From: Mycolicibacterium holsaticum DSM 44478 = JCM 12374
GTDB lineage: Bacteria > Actinomycetota > Actinomycetes > Mycobacteriales > Mycobacteriaceae
NCBI RefSeq assembly: GCF_019645835.1
Contig: NZ_CP080998.1
Location: 4,340,001-4,404,000, forward strand
Length of the DNA: 64,000 nt
Direction of reading: 5' to 3'
A program made the position numbers and the translations under genes. Of the stretch, positions 1-7,816 are shown in pieces (the stretch's first letter is position 1; each line of letters opens with the position of its first letter). A model generated the notes under the pieces. That model searched no databases and had not been told where the DNA came from. It saw only the letters and a program-made list of their open reading frames with translations.

Positions 1-96
1 GACCAGTGACACTCCCCCGAGAATCGGCCAGGCCAGCGCTGCGGCACGAAATCTGCCGCCCCGTACCTCGACTCCGTGCCGTGGTGATGCGGTCAT
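1..96 (-). CDS. 5' end of a truncated gene, possibly a membrane protein
   Basis: An ATG at 94-96 opens a frame that stays open for 32 codons to the window edge. A strong Shine-Dalgarno AGGAGG lies at 106-111, nine bases before the ATG. The predicted N-terminus is a short basic segment followed by a hydrophobic stretch (AALAWPILGGVSLV), which suggests a signal anchor or first membrane helix. An 18-bp palindrome at 132-149 sits just upstream and may be its operator. The family cannot be named from 32 residues. Confidence 0.5.
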   Translation of the reverse strand, partial: MTASPRHGVEVRGGRFRAAALAWPILGGVSLV

Positions 97-131
97 TCGA
101 CCCGGCCTCCTCGTAACCTCGCCACCATATA

Positions 132-149
132 TGCGACAGCAGTGTCGCA
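132..149. promoter_or_regulatory. Palindromic operator candidate TGCGACA-N4-TGTCGCA
   Basis: Perfect 7+7 bp inverted repeat with a 4-bp centre, a size typical of TetR-family sites. It lies about 20 bp upstream of the Shine-Dalgarno of the truncated leftward gene and downstream of the molybdopterin oxidoreductase stop (224). An AT-rich CATATAT follows on the gene side and could belong to the promoter. The regulator is not identifiable here. Confidence 0.45.
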
Positions 150-223
150 CTTATGGCTGGGGCCGGTCAAGATGTATCTCGATCTGGGCACCGCCGATCG
201 ACGCGGTGCTCAGCCGGCCAGCG

Positions 224-2467
224 TCAGGGTGCGGGGGTCGAGTGCGCGGTGCTGCCACCGGCCACCTCGGCAGCTGCCTCAACCGGCTTGACAGTCACCG
301 GGATACCGTTGAGCACGCTCATCCCCGCCAGGGGTTCGACACATCCGTCGTAGGGGCCGGCCAGCGAGTTCGAGTTGGCACCGCCCAGCGCGTTGGCATG
401 GTGCCAGCCGCCACCTCCCGAATGTCCCCACCCATGAGGCAGGGCCACGTTGCCCGGGAACATCTCGTCGGTGACCTCGACGACCACCTCGAGGGTTGCC
501 GCCGGCGACCGCACTGCCGCCCGGTCACCGTCGCGAAGGCCGACGGCCTGAGCATCATCCGGATGCATTCTCAACTTCTGCACGTGACCGTCGCCGACCA
601 ACCGCTTACTGTTGTGCATCCACGTGTTGTGCGTATGCGTCTCACGCATCCCGGTCAGCCGTAGGGGGTGGTCCGGGGAGCGGGTGGCCGCCAGCCGCGT
701 CAACTCTTCGAGAATGGGCTCGGGCGCCAGATTGATCCGACGGTCCGCAGTGCGCAACCGCTGGCCGATGACACCGGTCGGCAACTCGTCGCGCAACCGG
801 ATGCCGTTGGGATTACGCTGCATCTTGGTGATCGAGATACCGCCTCTCCGAAGGCCATACAGATCTCCGACCCGGCTGGTTCGTAGGAGTGCGTCGACGA
901 GTGTCCTGGGTGAAACCTCGATTCCGATCTTGGCCAACCAACGCAACGATGCAAAGCTGTAGGCTCCGCCGAGGCCTGCGGCGCGGGCGATCTGGTTGAG
1001 AATCCGCCACTCCGGACGGCACTGCCCGCGCGGCGGAATCACCGCTTTGGTGGCGAACACCGTTGGCCGCAGCATGTTTCCCATCATCATGAACGGTAGG
1101 TCTTCCCGCTCGTACATCGTCGTCGCGGGCAGCAGGTAGTGCGCGTGCTGGTTGGTCTCGTTCTGATACAGATCGATGCTGAAATGCAGATCCAGCTGCT
1201 CGAGCGCCGCTTCCAGGCGATCGCCACCGCCGGCACTGCTCAGCACGGGATTGGTTCCCATCGAACACAGGGCGCGTATGCGGTCGCCTCCCGGCGCCAT
1301 GATGTCTTCTGCCAGCGCCCTGGAGGGCAACATACCGTTGACGTCCGGCAGGTTGCTGACCTGGCTACGCACCTTTCCGTAGGTGTCCAAACCGGCCAGC
1401 GCGGCAAACTTCGCGAAATCAACTGGTCCCCAAGGGAATAGCCAGCCACCACGGGAGTCGAGGTTTCCGGTCAGGATGTTGATGACGTCCTGAAGGAAGT
1501 TGTTCAGCGTGCCGAACCCCTGCGTACAGGTGCCGGTGCGGCCATAGACCACCGCCGACCGCGCGGAGCCCAGCGAACGGGCAAGGTCGACGATCCGGTC
1601 GGGTGGACATCCGCATCGCTGCGCTGCGCGCTCAGGGGTGAGGTGTTGGACCGCCGCACGAAGGTCGTCGATGTTGCGCGTCCACCGCGCGACGAAGGCC
1701 TCATCGACAAGGCCTTCGGCCAACAATACGTGCACGATGGCTCCCAGCAGCCAAGCATCCGACCCCGCGTGCAAGGCGAAATGCTCGAAGTGGCGCGCGG
1801 TTTCGGTGCGTCGTGGATCCACGATCACGACGCGTCCGCCGCGGTTGACGATGGAGCGCAGGGCATCACGCACCCGCGGCTCGGTGACCTGCGAACCGTG
1901 CGACACGAAAGGATTGGCTCCGATGAGAACGGCGAAGTCGGTATGCCACCAGTCCGGCATCATGAGAATGGCCGGCGAACCGTAGAGCATCATCGTGGCG
2001 AGTTGACGCGCCGCCGCGTCTTCGGCATTCACGCCGAACTTCCACGGTGAGCCGACGGCCTTCTGAAAGCCCTCCAACCACATGTACGCCGAGTAGTCGA
2101 ATGCCGGCGGGTTGCCCGCCGAGATCGCGAACGCCCGCGGTCCGTGGCTGCGCCGGATCTTCTTCAAGCGCGCGCCGATGTCTGCGATCGCGTCGTCCCA
2201 GCTGACCGGTTCGAAACACCCGGGCGGGCCGACGCGCCGCATGGGCTGCAGCACCCGGTCGGGGTCGTTGACGACATCGACCATCGACCGGCCCTTCACG
2301 CACATGAAACCCTGCGACAGCAGGTGGTCTCTATTGGGGCCCAGGTCGACCAAACGTCCGTTTTCGGTGGTGGCGAGCAGCCCGCAAGCCGGTTCGCAGA
2401 TGCGACAGTAGGTCGCCTGCGTTTGCCGCGCCGGCCCGTCGTCCGCCCGTGGTGCTCTGTCTGTCAT
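224..2467 (-). CDS. Molybdopterin-dependent oxidoreductase (DMSO reductase / formate dehydrogenase superfamily)
   Basis: Protein of 747 aa with the superfamily's N-terminal Fe-S motif C21-x2-C24-x3-C28-x27-C56, followed by the molybdopterin domains (LIGANPFVSHGS, VVIVDPRRTETA) and a C-terminal molydopterin-binding domain (NTWMHN, GDRAAVRSP). The start at 2467 is preferred over an in-frame ATG at 2500 because GGGAG lies about 10 bases before it. The usual Cys/SeCys/Ser molybdenum ligand near residue 160 is not obvious, so a specific substrate cannot be given. No signal peptide or electron-transfer partner gene is adjacent. It probably acts in the cytoplasm as a single-subunit oxidoreductase; the neighbouring nitroreductase is co-directional, 158 bp upstream. 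Confidence 0.85.
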   Translation of the reverse strand: MTDRAPRADDGPARQTQATYCRICEPACGLLATTENGRLVDLGPNRDHLLSQGFMCVKGRSMVDVVNDPDRVLQPMRRVGPPGCFEPVSWDDAIADIGARLKKIRRSHGPRAFAISAGNPPAFDYSAYMWLEGFQKAVGSPWKFGVNAEDAAARQLATMMLYGSPAILMMPDWWHTDFAVLIGANPFVSHGSQVTEPRVRDALRSIVNRGGRVVIVDPRRTETARHFEHFALHAGSDAWLLGAIVHVLLAEGLVDEAFVARWTRNIDDLRAAVQHLTPERAAQRCGCPPDRIVDLARSLGSARSAVVYGRTGTCTQGFGTLNNFLQDVINILTGNLDSRGGWLFPWGPVDFAKFAALAGLDTYGKVRSQVSNLPDVNGMLPSRALAEDIMAPGGDRIRALCSMGTNPVLSSAGGGDRLEAALEQLDLHFSIDLYQNETNQHAHYLLPATTMYEREDLPFMMMGNMLRPTVFATKAVIPPRGQCRPEWRILNQIARAAGLGGAYSFASLRWLAKIGIEVSPRTLVDALLRTSRVGDLYGLRRGGISITKMQRNPNGIRLRDELPTGVIGQRLRTADRRINLAPEPILEELTRLAATRSPDHPLRLTGMRETHTHNTWMHNSKRLVGDGHVQKLRMHPDDAQAVGLRDGDRAAVRSPAATLEVVVEVTDEMFPGNVALPHGWGHSGGGGWHHANALGGANSNSLAGPYDGCVEPLAGMSVLNGIPVTVKPVEAAAEVAGGSTAHSTPAP

Positions 2468-2496
2468 CGCCGACCGCTCCCTGTGGTATTGAAAAC

Positions 2497-2509
2497 GCAT
2501 AATTTATGC
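2497..2509. promoter_or_regulatory. Palindrome GCATAA-N-TTATGC at the oxidoreductase promoter
   Basis: Perfect 13-bp palindrome in an otherwise GC-rich gap. It lies 30-42 bp upstream of the chosen start at 2467. It contains TAAATT on the minus strand, which fits a mycobacterial TANNNT -10 element. It may be a -10 overlapped by a repressor site; no regulator gene is adjacent. Confidence 0.3.
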
Positions 2510-2625
2510 TAAGTCAGCTACAGGCACAAGGATGCGAATAGAGAAACCCTGCAGTCTACGCAGGAAGCCGGTCGGTGGGTCAGTGCGATATCGGCGTGCG
2601 GACTATTGAGGAGACGGCGCCGGGC

Positions 2626-3312
2626 CTACGTGTCGCGCCACGCGCGGTTGCCATACCCGTCGAGGTGGACGACCTCACCGACCGGCTTGCGGGTCGTGGG
2701 GCCGTACCGGCCGCGCGGCCACCCCAGCGGCACCACGCAAACAGGTGTCACCGTCAGCGGCAGGCCCAGCGTCCTTCGGGCGGACGTCACGCTCCACAGC
2801 GGCAGGGTGATCAGCGACGCGCCCAGCCCCATCGCCCGTGCGGCAAGCAGCAGGTTCTGCACGCTGGGGTAAATCGAACCGAAGAACGACGACTCGCCCA
2901 CGAACGGGGAGGGCATGTACGGCACCCGCGTCCCGCCGCGCAGGCACGGCACGACGAGGACCGGAATCTCGCTGAAGTGCTCGACCTGCCATTGCACGGC
3001 CCGCAGGATCTTCTGCATCGGTTCGTCACCGGCGGCCACGCGCCTGCCGACCCCGCCGTACAGCGACCACGCCTGGCGATAGCGCTTGGCGAGTTTGTCC
3101 TTGACGCTCTGGTCCTTCACCACGATGAATTCCCAGTTCTGCCCGTTGGACCCGGTGGGGGCCCGCAGCGCCAACTCGATGCACTTGAGCACCACTGCGT
3201 CGTCGACCGGATCGGGAAGGACGCGACGCACGGCTCGCTGCGTCATCATCGCTTCGGCCAGCGGCATATCGAGGCGAGCTAGCGCGTCATCGGCGCTGGG
3301 GATGTCGGTCAT
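2626..3312 (-). CDS. Nitroreductase-family FMN oxidoreductase
   Basis: Protein of 228 aa with the nitroreductase fold signature. There is an N-terminal FMN-contacting segment (QRAVRRVLPDP, about residues 25-35), then RAPTGSNGQNWEFIVV, and a later helix and turn (NLLLAARAMGLGASL) that bind flavin and form the dimer interface. Members reduce nitro groups, quinones or other electrophiles with NAD(P)H. Length and motifs resemble the mycobacterial Rv3368c-like group. The physiological substrate is unknown. It stands alone between the oxidoreductase and a HAD-like gene; the start has little ribosome-binding signal. Confidence 0.85.
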   Translation of the reverse strand: MTDIPSADDALARLDMPLAEAMMTQRAVRRVLPDPVDDAVVLKCIELALRAPTGSNGQNWEFIVVKDQSVKDKLAKRYRQAWSLYGGVGRRVAAGDEPMQKILRAVQWQVEHFSEIPVLVVPCLRGGTRVPYMPSPFVGESSFFGSIYPSVQNLLLAARAMGLGASLITLPLWSVTSARRTLGLPLTVTPVCVVPLGWPRGRYGPTTRKPVGEVVHLDGYGNRAWRDT

Positions 3313-3360
3313 CCCATGAAACTACCGCGCCGAATTACGATTGCACGCGTTGATCGGGTG

Positions 3361-4164
3361 CTAGGCAGCGGTCGGCTTGTGGGTCTTCCACCAGCTGGCA
3401 TGCAGCCGTTGACATTCGGCGACCCGCAGCGGTTCGCTGCCACCGAAGTCGGGCCGTACCGCCACCGCCGTCGGGATGTCGGGGGTGCCTTCGCCGGTGA
3501 TGACGACGGTGGCCAGTCCCGCGGCGTTCGCCGCGCGCAGCCCCGACGCCGAACCGCTGACCGCGAGCGCGTCTTCGGCCGACAGCCCCAGCTCCCACAG
3601 GGCGTGCCGGTGCGCGTCGGGATCGGGCATCGTCTTCTTCACGTCGTCGACGGTCACCACGGTCTCGACCAGTCCCTCACCGGCCAGCTGGCGTACCAGC
3701 GGCTCGGCCCAGCTGCGCTGCCCGTTGGTCACCACAGCCACCTGCACGCCGACGGCGAACGCGTCCACGAGCAGATCGACCAGGCCGGGCCGCGGCGCAA
3801 GGTCGCGCTCGAGCACCAACTCGTCGAACATCATCGTCTTGGTCGTGTAGATGTCGTCGGCGAGCAGTGCGGTCAGCACGTCGGACTCGGTGGCCACGCA
3901 GCGCTTGCGCAATTCGGCGGCGACCCGCTGACGCTCATCGATCAACGCCAGCAGTTGGCGGTACCGCGTCACCGACCACTCGAAATCCAGGCCGTGCGCG
4001 GCGAACGCGGCGTTGTAGGCCACGCGGTGGCCGTCGCACTCGATGTCGGTCAGCGCATCGAGGTCGAAGACGACCGCTCGCAGCTGACTTCCCGCCTCGG
4101 CCGGTGCTGCGTTGTCCCACCAGAAGCGTCCGGCGCGCCAGGTCTTCTCCTGCGTTATCGGCAT
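3361..4164 (-). CDS. HAD-superfamily hydrolase-like protein with an altered motif IV
   Basis: Protein of 267 aa. HAD motif I is present (VVFDLDALTD, nucleophile D34, D36). Motif II is seen in VVTNGQ (about 144-149) and motif III lysine in DVKKTMPDPD (about 174-182), all expected of a phosphoglycolate-phosphatase-like HAD. Motif IV, normally GDS-x2-D or similar and needed to bind Mg2+, reads AVSGSASGL, with no acidic residue. The helical cap lies between about 40 and 120. Loss of the metal-binding acids suggests weak or no phosphatase activity, or another role. It is divergent from the response regulator at 4269. Confidence 0.8.
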   Translation of the reverse strand: MPITQEKTWRAGRFWWDNAAPAEAGSQLRAVVFDLDALTDIECDGHRVAYNAAFAAHGLDFEWSVTRYRQLLALIDERQRVAAELRKRCVATESDVLTALLADDIYTTKTMMFDELVLERDLAPRPGLVDLLVDAFAVGVQVAVVTNGQRSWAEPLVRQLAGEGLVETVVTVDDVKKTMPDPDAHRHALWELGLSAEDALAVSGSASGLRAANAAGLATVVITGEGTPDIPTAVAVRPDFGGSEPLRVAECQRLHASWWKTHKPTAA

Positions 4165-4256
4165 GGTTCAAGGGTGTCTCATGTCACAGCCGCTGCGCCT
4201 CCCCCACAGGGGGGATAACCAAGGTCAACTTGCCCAACCGCCACGCGGGCCCGCCA

Positions 4257-4262
4257 TAAGGT
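4257..4262 (+). promoter_or_regulatory. Putative -10 (TAAGGT) for a leaderless two-component operon
   Basis: TAAGGT fits TANNNT and ends six bases before the ATG at 4269. That is the usual distance from a mycobacterial -10 to a transcription start, so the mRNA could begin at the ATG. No convincing -35 is present. An AAGG overlapping this hexamer could alternatively serve as a weak Shine-Dalgarno. Confidence 0.3.
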
Positions 4263-4268
4263 GTTGGC

Positions 4269-4934
4269 ATGACCGCAACGGCCGAACCAGTGCGAATTGT
4301 GCTGGTAGACGACCACGAGATGGTGATCGAGGGGCTCAAGGCCATGCTCGCGGCGTTTTCTGAGCGCGTCGTGGTAGTCGGCCAGGCCGTCGGCGCTGAG
4401 CGCGCGCTCAGCGTGATCGACGAACTCGATCCCGACATCGTGCTGTGCGACGTCCGGATGGAGGGCTCCAGCGGTCTGGACCTGTGCCTGGAGCTGCGTG
4501 AGCGCCACGCGAAGCGCAAGGTCGTGATGCTGTCGGTCTACGACGACGAGCAGTACCTCTTTCAGGCCCTGCGCGTCGGCGCGTCGGGATACCTGCTGAA
4601 AAGCATCAGCAGCGACGAGTTGGTGCGTCAACTCGAGTTCGTGCATCGCGGCGAGACCGCGATCGATCCCGGTATGGCGGCCAGGGCCGCCGACACCGCC
4701 GCGCGGTTACAGCGCGACGAGTTCTGGCCAGGCGCGCGGCAGGGTCTGACCCAACGCGAGAGCGAGATCCTGTCGTTCGTCGTCAACGGCCTGTCCAACC
4801 GTGCGATCGCCACCAAACTGGTGATCGGCGAGGAAACCGTCAAGAGCCACCTGAGCTCGATCTACCGCAAGCTCGGGGTCAGCGACCGCACCGGCGCGGT
4901 GGCCACGGCGCTACGCGAAGGGATCTACCGATGA
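4269..4934 (+). CDS. NarL/LuxR-type response regulator
   Basis: Protein of 221 aa. The N-terminal receiver domain has the acidic pair D14/D15, phospho-acceptor D61 (VLCDVRM), S89 and K111, the full active set. The C-terminal LuxR-type helix-turn-helix begins at LTQRESEIL and includes the recognition helix ETVKSHLSSIYRKL. It should be phosphorylated by the kinase encoded immediately downstream (ATGA overlap at 4931) and bind DNA as a dimer. It resembles the NarL/DevR class; the target genes are not evident here. Confidence 0.92.
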   Translation: MTATAEPVRIVLVDDHEMVIEGLKAMLAAFSERVVVVGQAVGAERALSVIDELDPDIVLCDVRMEGSSGLDLCLELRERHAKRKVVMLSVYDDEQYLFQALRVGASGYLLKSISSDELVRQLEFVHRGETAIDPGMAARAADTAARLQRDEFWPGARQGLTQRESEILSFVVNGLSNRAIATKLVIGEETVKSHLSSIYRKLGVSDRTGAVATALREGIYR

Positions 4935-6172
4935 CCTCGGCCGCACAACCCGGCGACGCGGTCCGCGACCTCAGCGAGTACGCGCTGGCCGCCGACCGCG
5001 AGCTGGCGCTGCTGCGCGAACTGATCCAGGCCGCCTCGAAGGGACCGGGGGTCGAGCCGCTGGCCGCCGCGGCCGCGCGGATGATCACCGCGGCGACCGC
5101 CAGCGACGTGTGCTTTGTGCACGTGCTCGACGACACCGAACGCTCGCTGACGCTTGCCGGCGCCACGCCGCCGTTCGACTCGGAGGTCGGCAAGATCAGA
5201 TTGCCACTCGGGCAAGGGATTTCCGGTTGGGTGGCCAGTCACCGCAAACCCGTGGTGATCACCGAGGAGAAGGAGTCCGATCCGCGGTACATGCCGTTTC
5301 AGTCGCTGCGCGGCTCGGACTTCACGTCGATGGTGTCGGTTCCGATGGAGACCGATCCCGGCGGTCTGGTCGGTGTGCTCAACGTGCACACCGTCGAGCG
5401 GCGCGAGTTCACCGAACGCGACGTCGAGCTGCTGCTGGTGATCGGCAGGCTGATCGCCGGCGCGATGCACCAGGCCCGGCTGCACCGCCAACTGGTCGCC
5501 CGTGAACGCGCGCACGAAGTGTTCGTCGAGCAGGTGATCGAGGCGCAGGAGCTTGAACGGCGCCGGTTGGCAGGCGACATCCACGACGGCATTTCGCAGC
5601 GGCTCGTCACGCTGTCGTACCGGTTGGACGCCGCCAGCCGTGCCGACGACGCGGGGATCGCCGCCGAACAGCTCGGCATGGCCCGCGAGCTGGTCAAGCT
5701 GACGCTGGAGGAGGCGCGGGCGGCGATCAGCGGGTTGCGGCCCCCCGTTCTCGACGACCTCGGCCTGGCCGGCGGGCTGGCCAGCCTGGCCCGGTCGATC
5801 CCGCAGGTGGGCATCGACGTCGACCTCGAGGAGACCCGGCTGCCCGACCACATCGAGCTTGCGCTGTACCGGATCGCGCAGGAATGTCTGCAGAACGTCG
5901 TCAAGCATGCCAACGCCACGACGGCGCGGCTCACCTTCGCCGTCGACACGGGCGAGTCCGCGCCGGTGGCCCGGCTCGAAATCGTCGACAACGGAGTCGG
6001 TTTCGACACTTTCGAACATCCACTGGGCAGCGACGAGATGGGCGGTTACGGGCTGCTGTCGATGGCCGAACGCGCCGAGATCGTCGGCGGCCGGCTCAAC
6101 ATCCGGTCACGGCCAGGCGCAGGTACCGCCGTCACGGCGACCATTCCCCTGCCGTCGGCCCCACCCCAGTGA
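4931..6172 (+). CDS. GAF-domain sensor histidine kinase (NarL-partner type)
   Basis: Protein of 413 aa without membrane segments. A GAF sensor domain occupies about residues 40-185. The HisKA_3 dimerisation domain follows, with phospho-acceptor H218 in LAGDIHDGISQRL. The C-terminal HATPase domain has an N box (NVVKHA), G1 (DNGVGF) and G2 (GGYGLLSMAERAE). It overlaps the response regulator by ATGA, so the two are translationally coupled. The GAF domain suggests sensing of a cytosolic ligand, gas or redox cofactor; no haem-ligating residue can be assigned by eye. Confidence 0.92.
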   Translation: MTSAAQPGDAVRDLSEYALAADRELALLRELIQAASKGPGVEPLAAAAARMITAATASDVCFVHVLDDTERSLTLAGATPPFDSEVGKIRLPLGQGISGWVASHRKPVVITEEKESDPRYMPFQSLRGSDFTSMVSVPMETDPGGLVGVLNVHTVERREFTERDVELLLVIGRLIAGAMHQARLHRQLVARERAHEVFVEQVIEAQELERRRLAGDIHDGISQRLVTLSYRLDAASRADDAGIAAEQLGMARELVKLTLEEARAAISGLRPPVLDDLGLAGGLASLARSIPQVGIDVDLEETRLPDHIELALYRIAQECLQNVVKHANATTARLTFAVDTGESAPVARLEIVDNGVGFDTFEHPLGSDEMGGYGLLSMAERAEIVGGRLNIRSRPGAGTAVTATIPLPSAPPQ

Positions 6173-6219
6173 TTTGTGTGCGTTTTGTTGCGCCGAGCGC
6201 GCTCGAACGCACACAAATC
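6171..6219. terminator. Bidirectional hairpin between convergent genes
   Basis: Perfect 12-bp inverted repeat: GATTTGTGTGCG at 6171-6182 and its complement at 6208-6219. The loop contains another perfect 12-bp palindrome, CGAGCGCGCTCG, at 6194-6205. The element starts on the last two bases of the histidine kinase stop codon and ends 4 bp before the MarR stop, so it could end transcription from both sides. There is no clear T-tract, which is common for mycobacterial terminators. Confidence 0.55.
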
Positions 6220-6223
6220 GCCG

Positions 6224-6745
6224 TCAGAAGTCGCCGGAGTTCCTGCGCAGCGTCTCGATGGAGTCGGCCAGTGCCCGCGATTCGGTTTCGGACATCCCGA
6301 TGTCGGCGAACACCTCCTTGTTGAGGGTCACCGTGGCGTCCTCCACCGTCGAGCGGCCGAGGTCGGTGATGCGCACCAGCGTGGTGCGGCCGTCGGTCGG
6401 ATGCGGGGTCCGCTCCACCAGGCCGTCGGCCTCCAGCCGCCGGATCGCGTGGGTGACGCTGGTGACGTGCACCTGCAACCGGTCGGAGGCCTTGGTGATC
6501 GGCAGCTCCCCGTTGCGGCTGAACGCCAACAGCCGCAGCAGCTCGTAGCGGGAAAAGCTCAGGTCGTACGGGCGCAGCGAGTTTTCCACGCGGGCGAGCA
6601 GGATCTGGTGTGCGCGCATCACCGACGTGACCGCGACCATGCCGTCGGCGACGTCGCCCCAGCCGCAGCGCTCCCAGTTGGCGCGGGCCAGCGCGATCGG
6701 GTCGCGGTGATCCACGTGATCGGGGTCCGACGGTTGGGAGGCCAC
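6224..6745 (-). CDS. MarR-family transcriptional regulator
   Basis: Protein of 173 aa with a winged helix-turn-helix. The recognition region reads DRLQVHVTSVTHAIRRLE and the wing is VERTPHPTDGRTTLVRIT with the family's typical D-x-R. MarR proteins act as dimers and often release DNA on binding phenolic or acyl ligands. The start is GTG at 6745. It lies 39 bp downstream of the aminotransferase and is probably co-transcribed with, and controls, the five-gene cluster at 6.2-11.2 kb. In M. tuberculosis a MarR-like gene (Rv0737) also follows rslA, so the other four genes may be an insertion at this spot. Confidence 0.88.
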   Translation of the reverse strand: MASQPSDPDHVDHRDPIALARANWERCGWGDVADGMVAVTSVMRAHQILLARVENSLRPYDLSFSRYELLRLLAFSRNGELPITKASDRLQVHVTSVTHAIRRLEADGLVERTPHPTDGRTTLVRITDLGRSTVEDATVTLNKEVFADIGMSETESRALADSIETLRRNSGDF

Positions 6746-6784
6746 GCCTCTTCATACCGCACCAACCGGCGCCGGCTGCCGATT

Positions 6785-7816
6785 TCAGCTCACCGCAGCG
6801 GCCACCGCGCCCAGCACCGCGCGGGTGGAGCGGCGGTCGCCGACGGTGATGCGCACGCCGCCGTCGGCGCAGTGGCGCACCCGCGGCCCGGTGCCGTCGA
6901 ACACCTGCGGCCAGGGCCGGTCGCGCTTGGGCAGGTAGACGAAGTTGGCGTGGCTGTCGGTGCTGTACACCCCCATCGAGCCCAACCGCGTGCGCAGGTA
7001 GCGGCTTTCGTTGGTGATCATCCGGATACGTTGCTGCAGCTCTGCTTCCGAGTCATAGGATGCGGCGACGGCCACCAGGCTGGTGCTGGCGATACCGAAC
7101 GGCAGTTGCATCGTCCACAGCCTGCGGGCCAGCTCCGGGGCGCAGAACCCGTAGCCGATGCGCAGCCCCGCGAGACCGTAGGCCTTCGAGAATGTCCGCA
7201 ACACCACGAGATTCGGATACCGGGCGACCAGTTCTGCAGCGTCGAGCCGCGACTCCGGGGGCAGGAACTCGACGTAGGCCTCGTCGAGCAGCACCACCGT
7301 CTGTGGGGGTACGCGGCGCAGGAAGGCCTCGATGTCGGCGGCGGGTTCGATGGTGCCGGTCGGGTTGTGCGGTCGACACACCACCACCACCCGGGCGTCG
7401 GCGGCGGCGCGTGCCAACGCGTCCAGATCGTGGTGGCCGTGTCCGTCCAGGCCCACGCTCACCGGGACCAGCCGGGCCATCCGCGCGAAGATGGGATATC
7501 CGTCGAACGTCGGGGCGGCCATCGCCAACGCCTCACCGGGGCGTGTCACCGCCTGCAGCACCTGCATGATCACACCGGTGGCGCCGACGCCGATGACCAC
7601 CTGCTCGTCGCGGACCCCGAGGTGCGCGGCGATCATCGAGCGCAACCGCTGCGGCAGGTACTCCGGATAGCGGTTGGCGCAGTCGATCGAGGCCCTCAGC
7701 GCCATCCGCACCGCGGGCAGCGGCGGGAACGGATTCTCGTTGAGCGACAACGCGAACGGATCCAGCGCGTCGGGTGAAGCGACGACCTGGGCCGGGCCGC
7801 GGTCCGGGGTGGTCAT
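6785..7816 (-). CDS. HisC-like class I/II PLP aminotransferase
   Basis: Protein of 343 aa of the histidinol-phosphate / aromatic aminotransferase group. The PLP Schiff-base lysine is K211 in RTFSKAYGLAGLRIGY. D178 and Y181 in LLDEAYVEF hold the pyridine ring, and CRPHNPTGT carries the conserved Asn-Pro. The gene overlaps the KAS III-like gene (TGATGA), so it is tightly coupled to a ThDP/KAS III pathway rather than to histidine genes. A likely role is to interconvert an aromatic or branched amino acid and its 2-oxo acid for the ThDP enzyme. The substrate is inferred, not shown. Confidence 0.82.
   Translation of the reverse strand: MTTPDRGPAQVVASPDALDPFALSLNENPFPPLPAVRMALRASIDCANRYPEYLPQRLRSMIAAHLGVRDEQVVIGVGATGVIMQVLQAVTRPGEALAMAAPTFDGYPIFARMARLVPVSVGLDGHGHHDLDALARAAADARVVVVCRPHNPTGTIEPAADIEAFLRRVPPQTVVLLDEAYVEFLPPESRLDAAELVARYPNLVVLRTFSKAYGLAGLRIGYGFCAPELARRLWTMQLPFGIASTSLVAVAASYDSEAELQQRIRMITNESRYLRTRLGSMGVYSTDSHANFVYLPKRDRPWPQVFDGTGPRVRHCADGGVRITVGDRRSTRAVLGAVAAAVS

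Noticed and set aside
224..2467. Naming the first full gene as formate dehydrogenase
   Set aside because: The Fe-S motif fits, but the usual Mo-ligand Cys/SeCys and partner subunits are absent, so only the superfamily is supported.
6176..7777. 533-codon plus-strand open frame
   Set aside because: It is antisense to the MarR and aminotransferase genes, both with clear motifs, and shows only low-complexity Arg/Gly/Ala/His sequence typical of GC-rich shadows.
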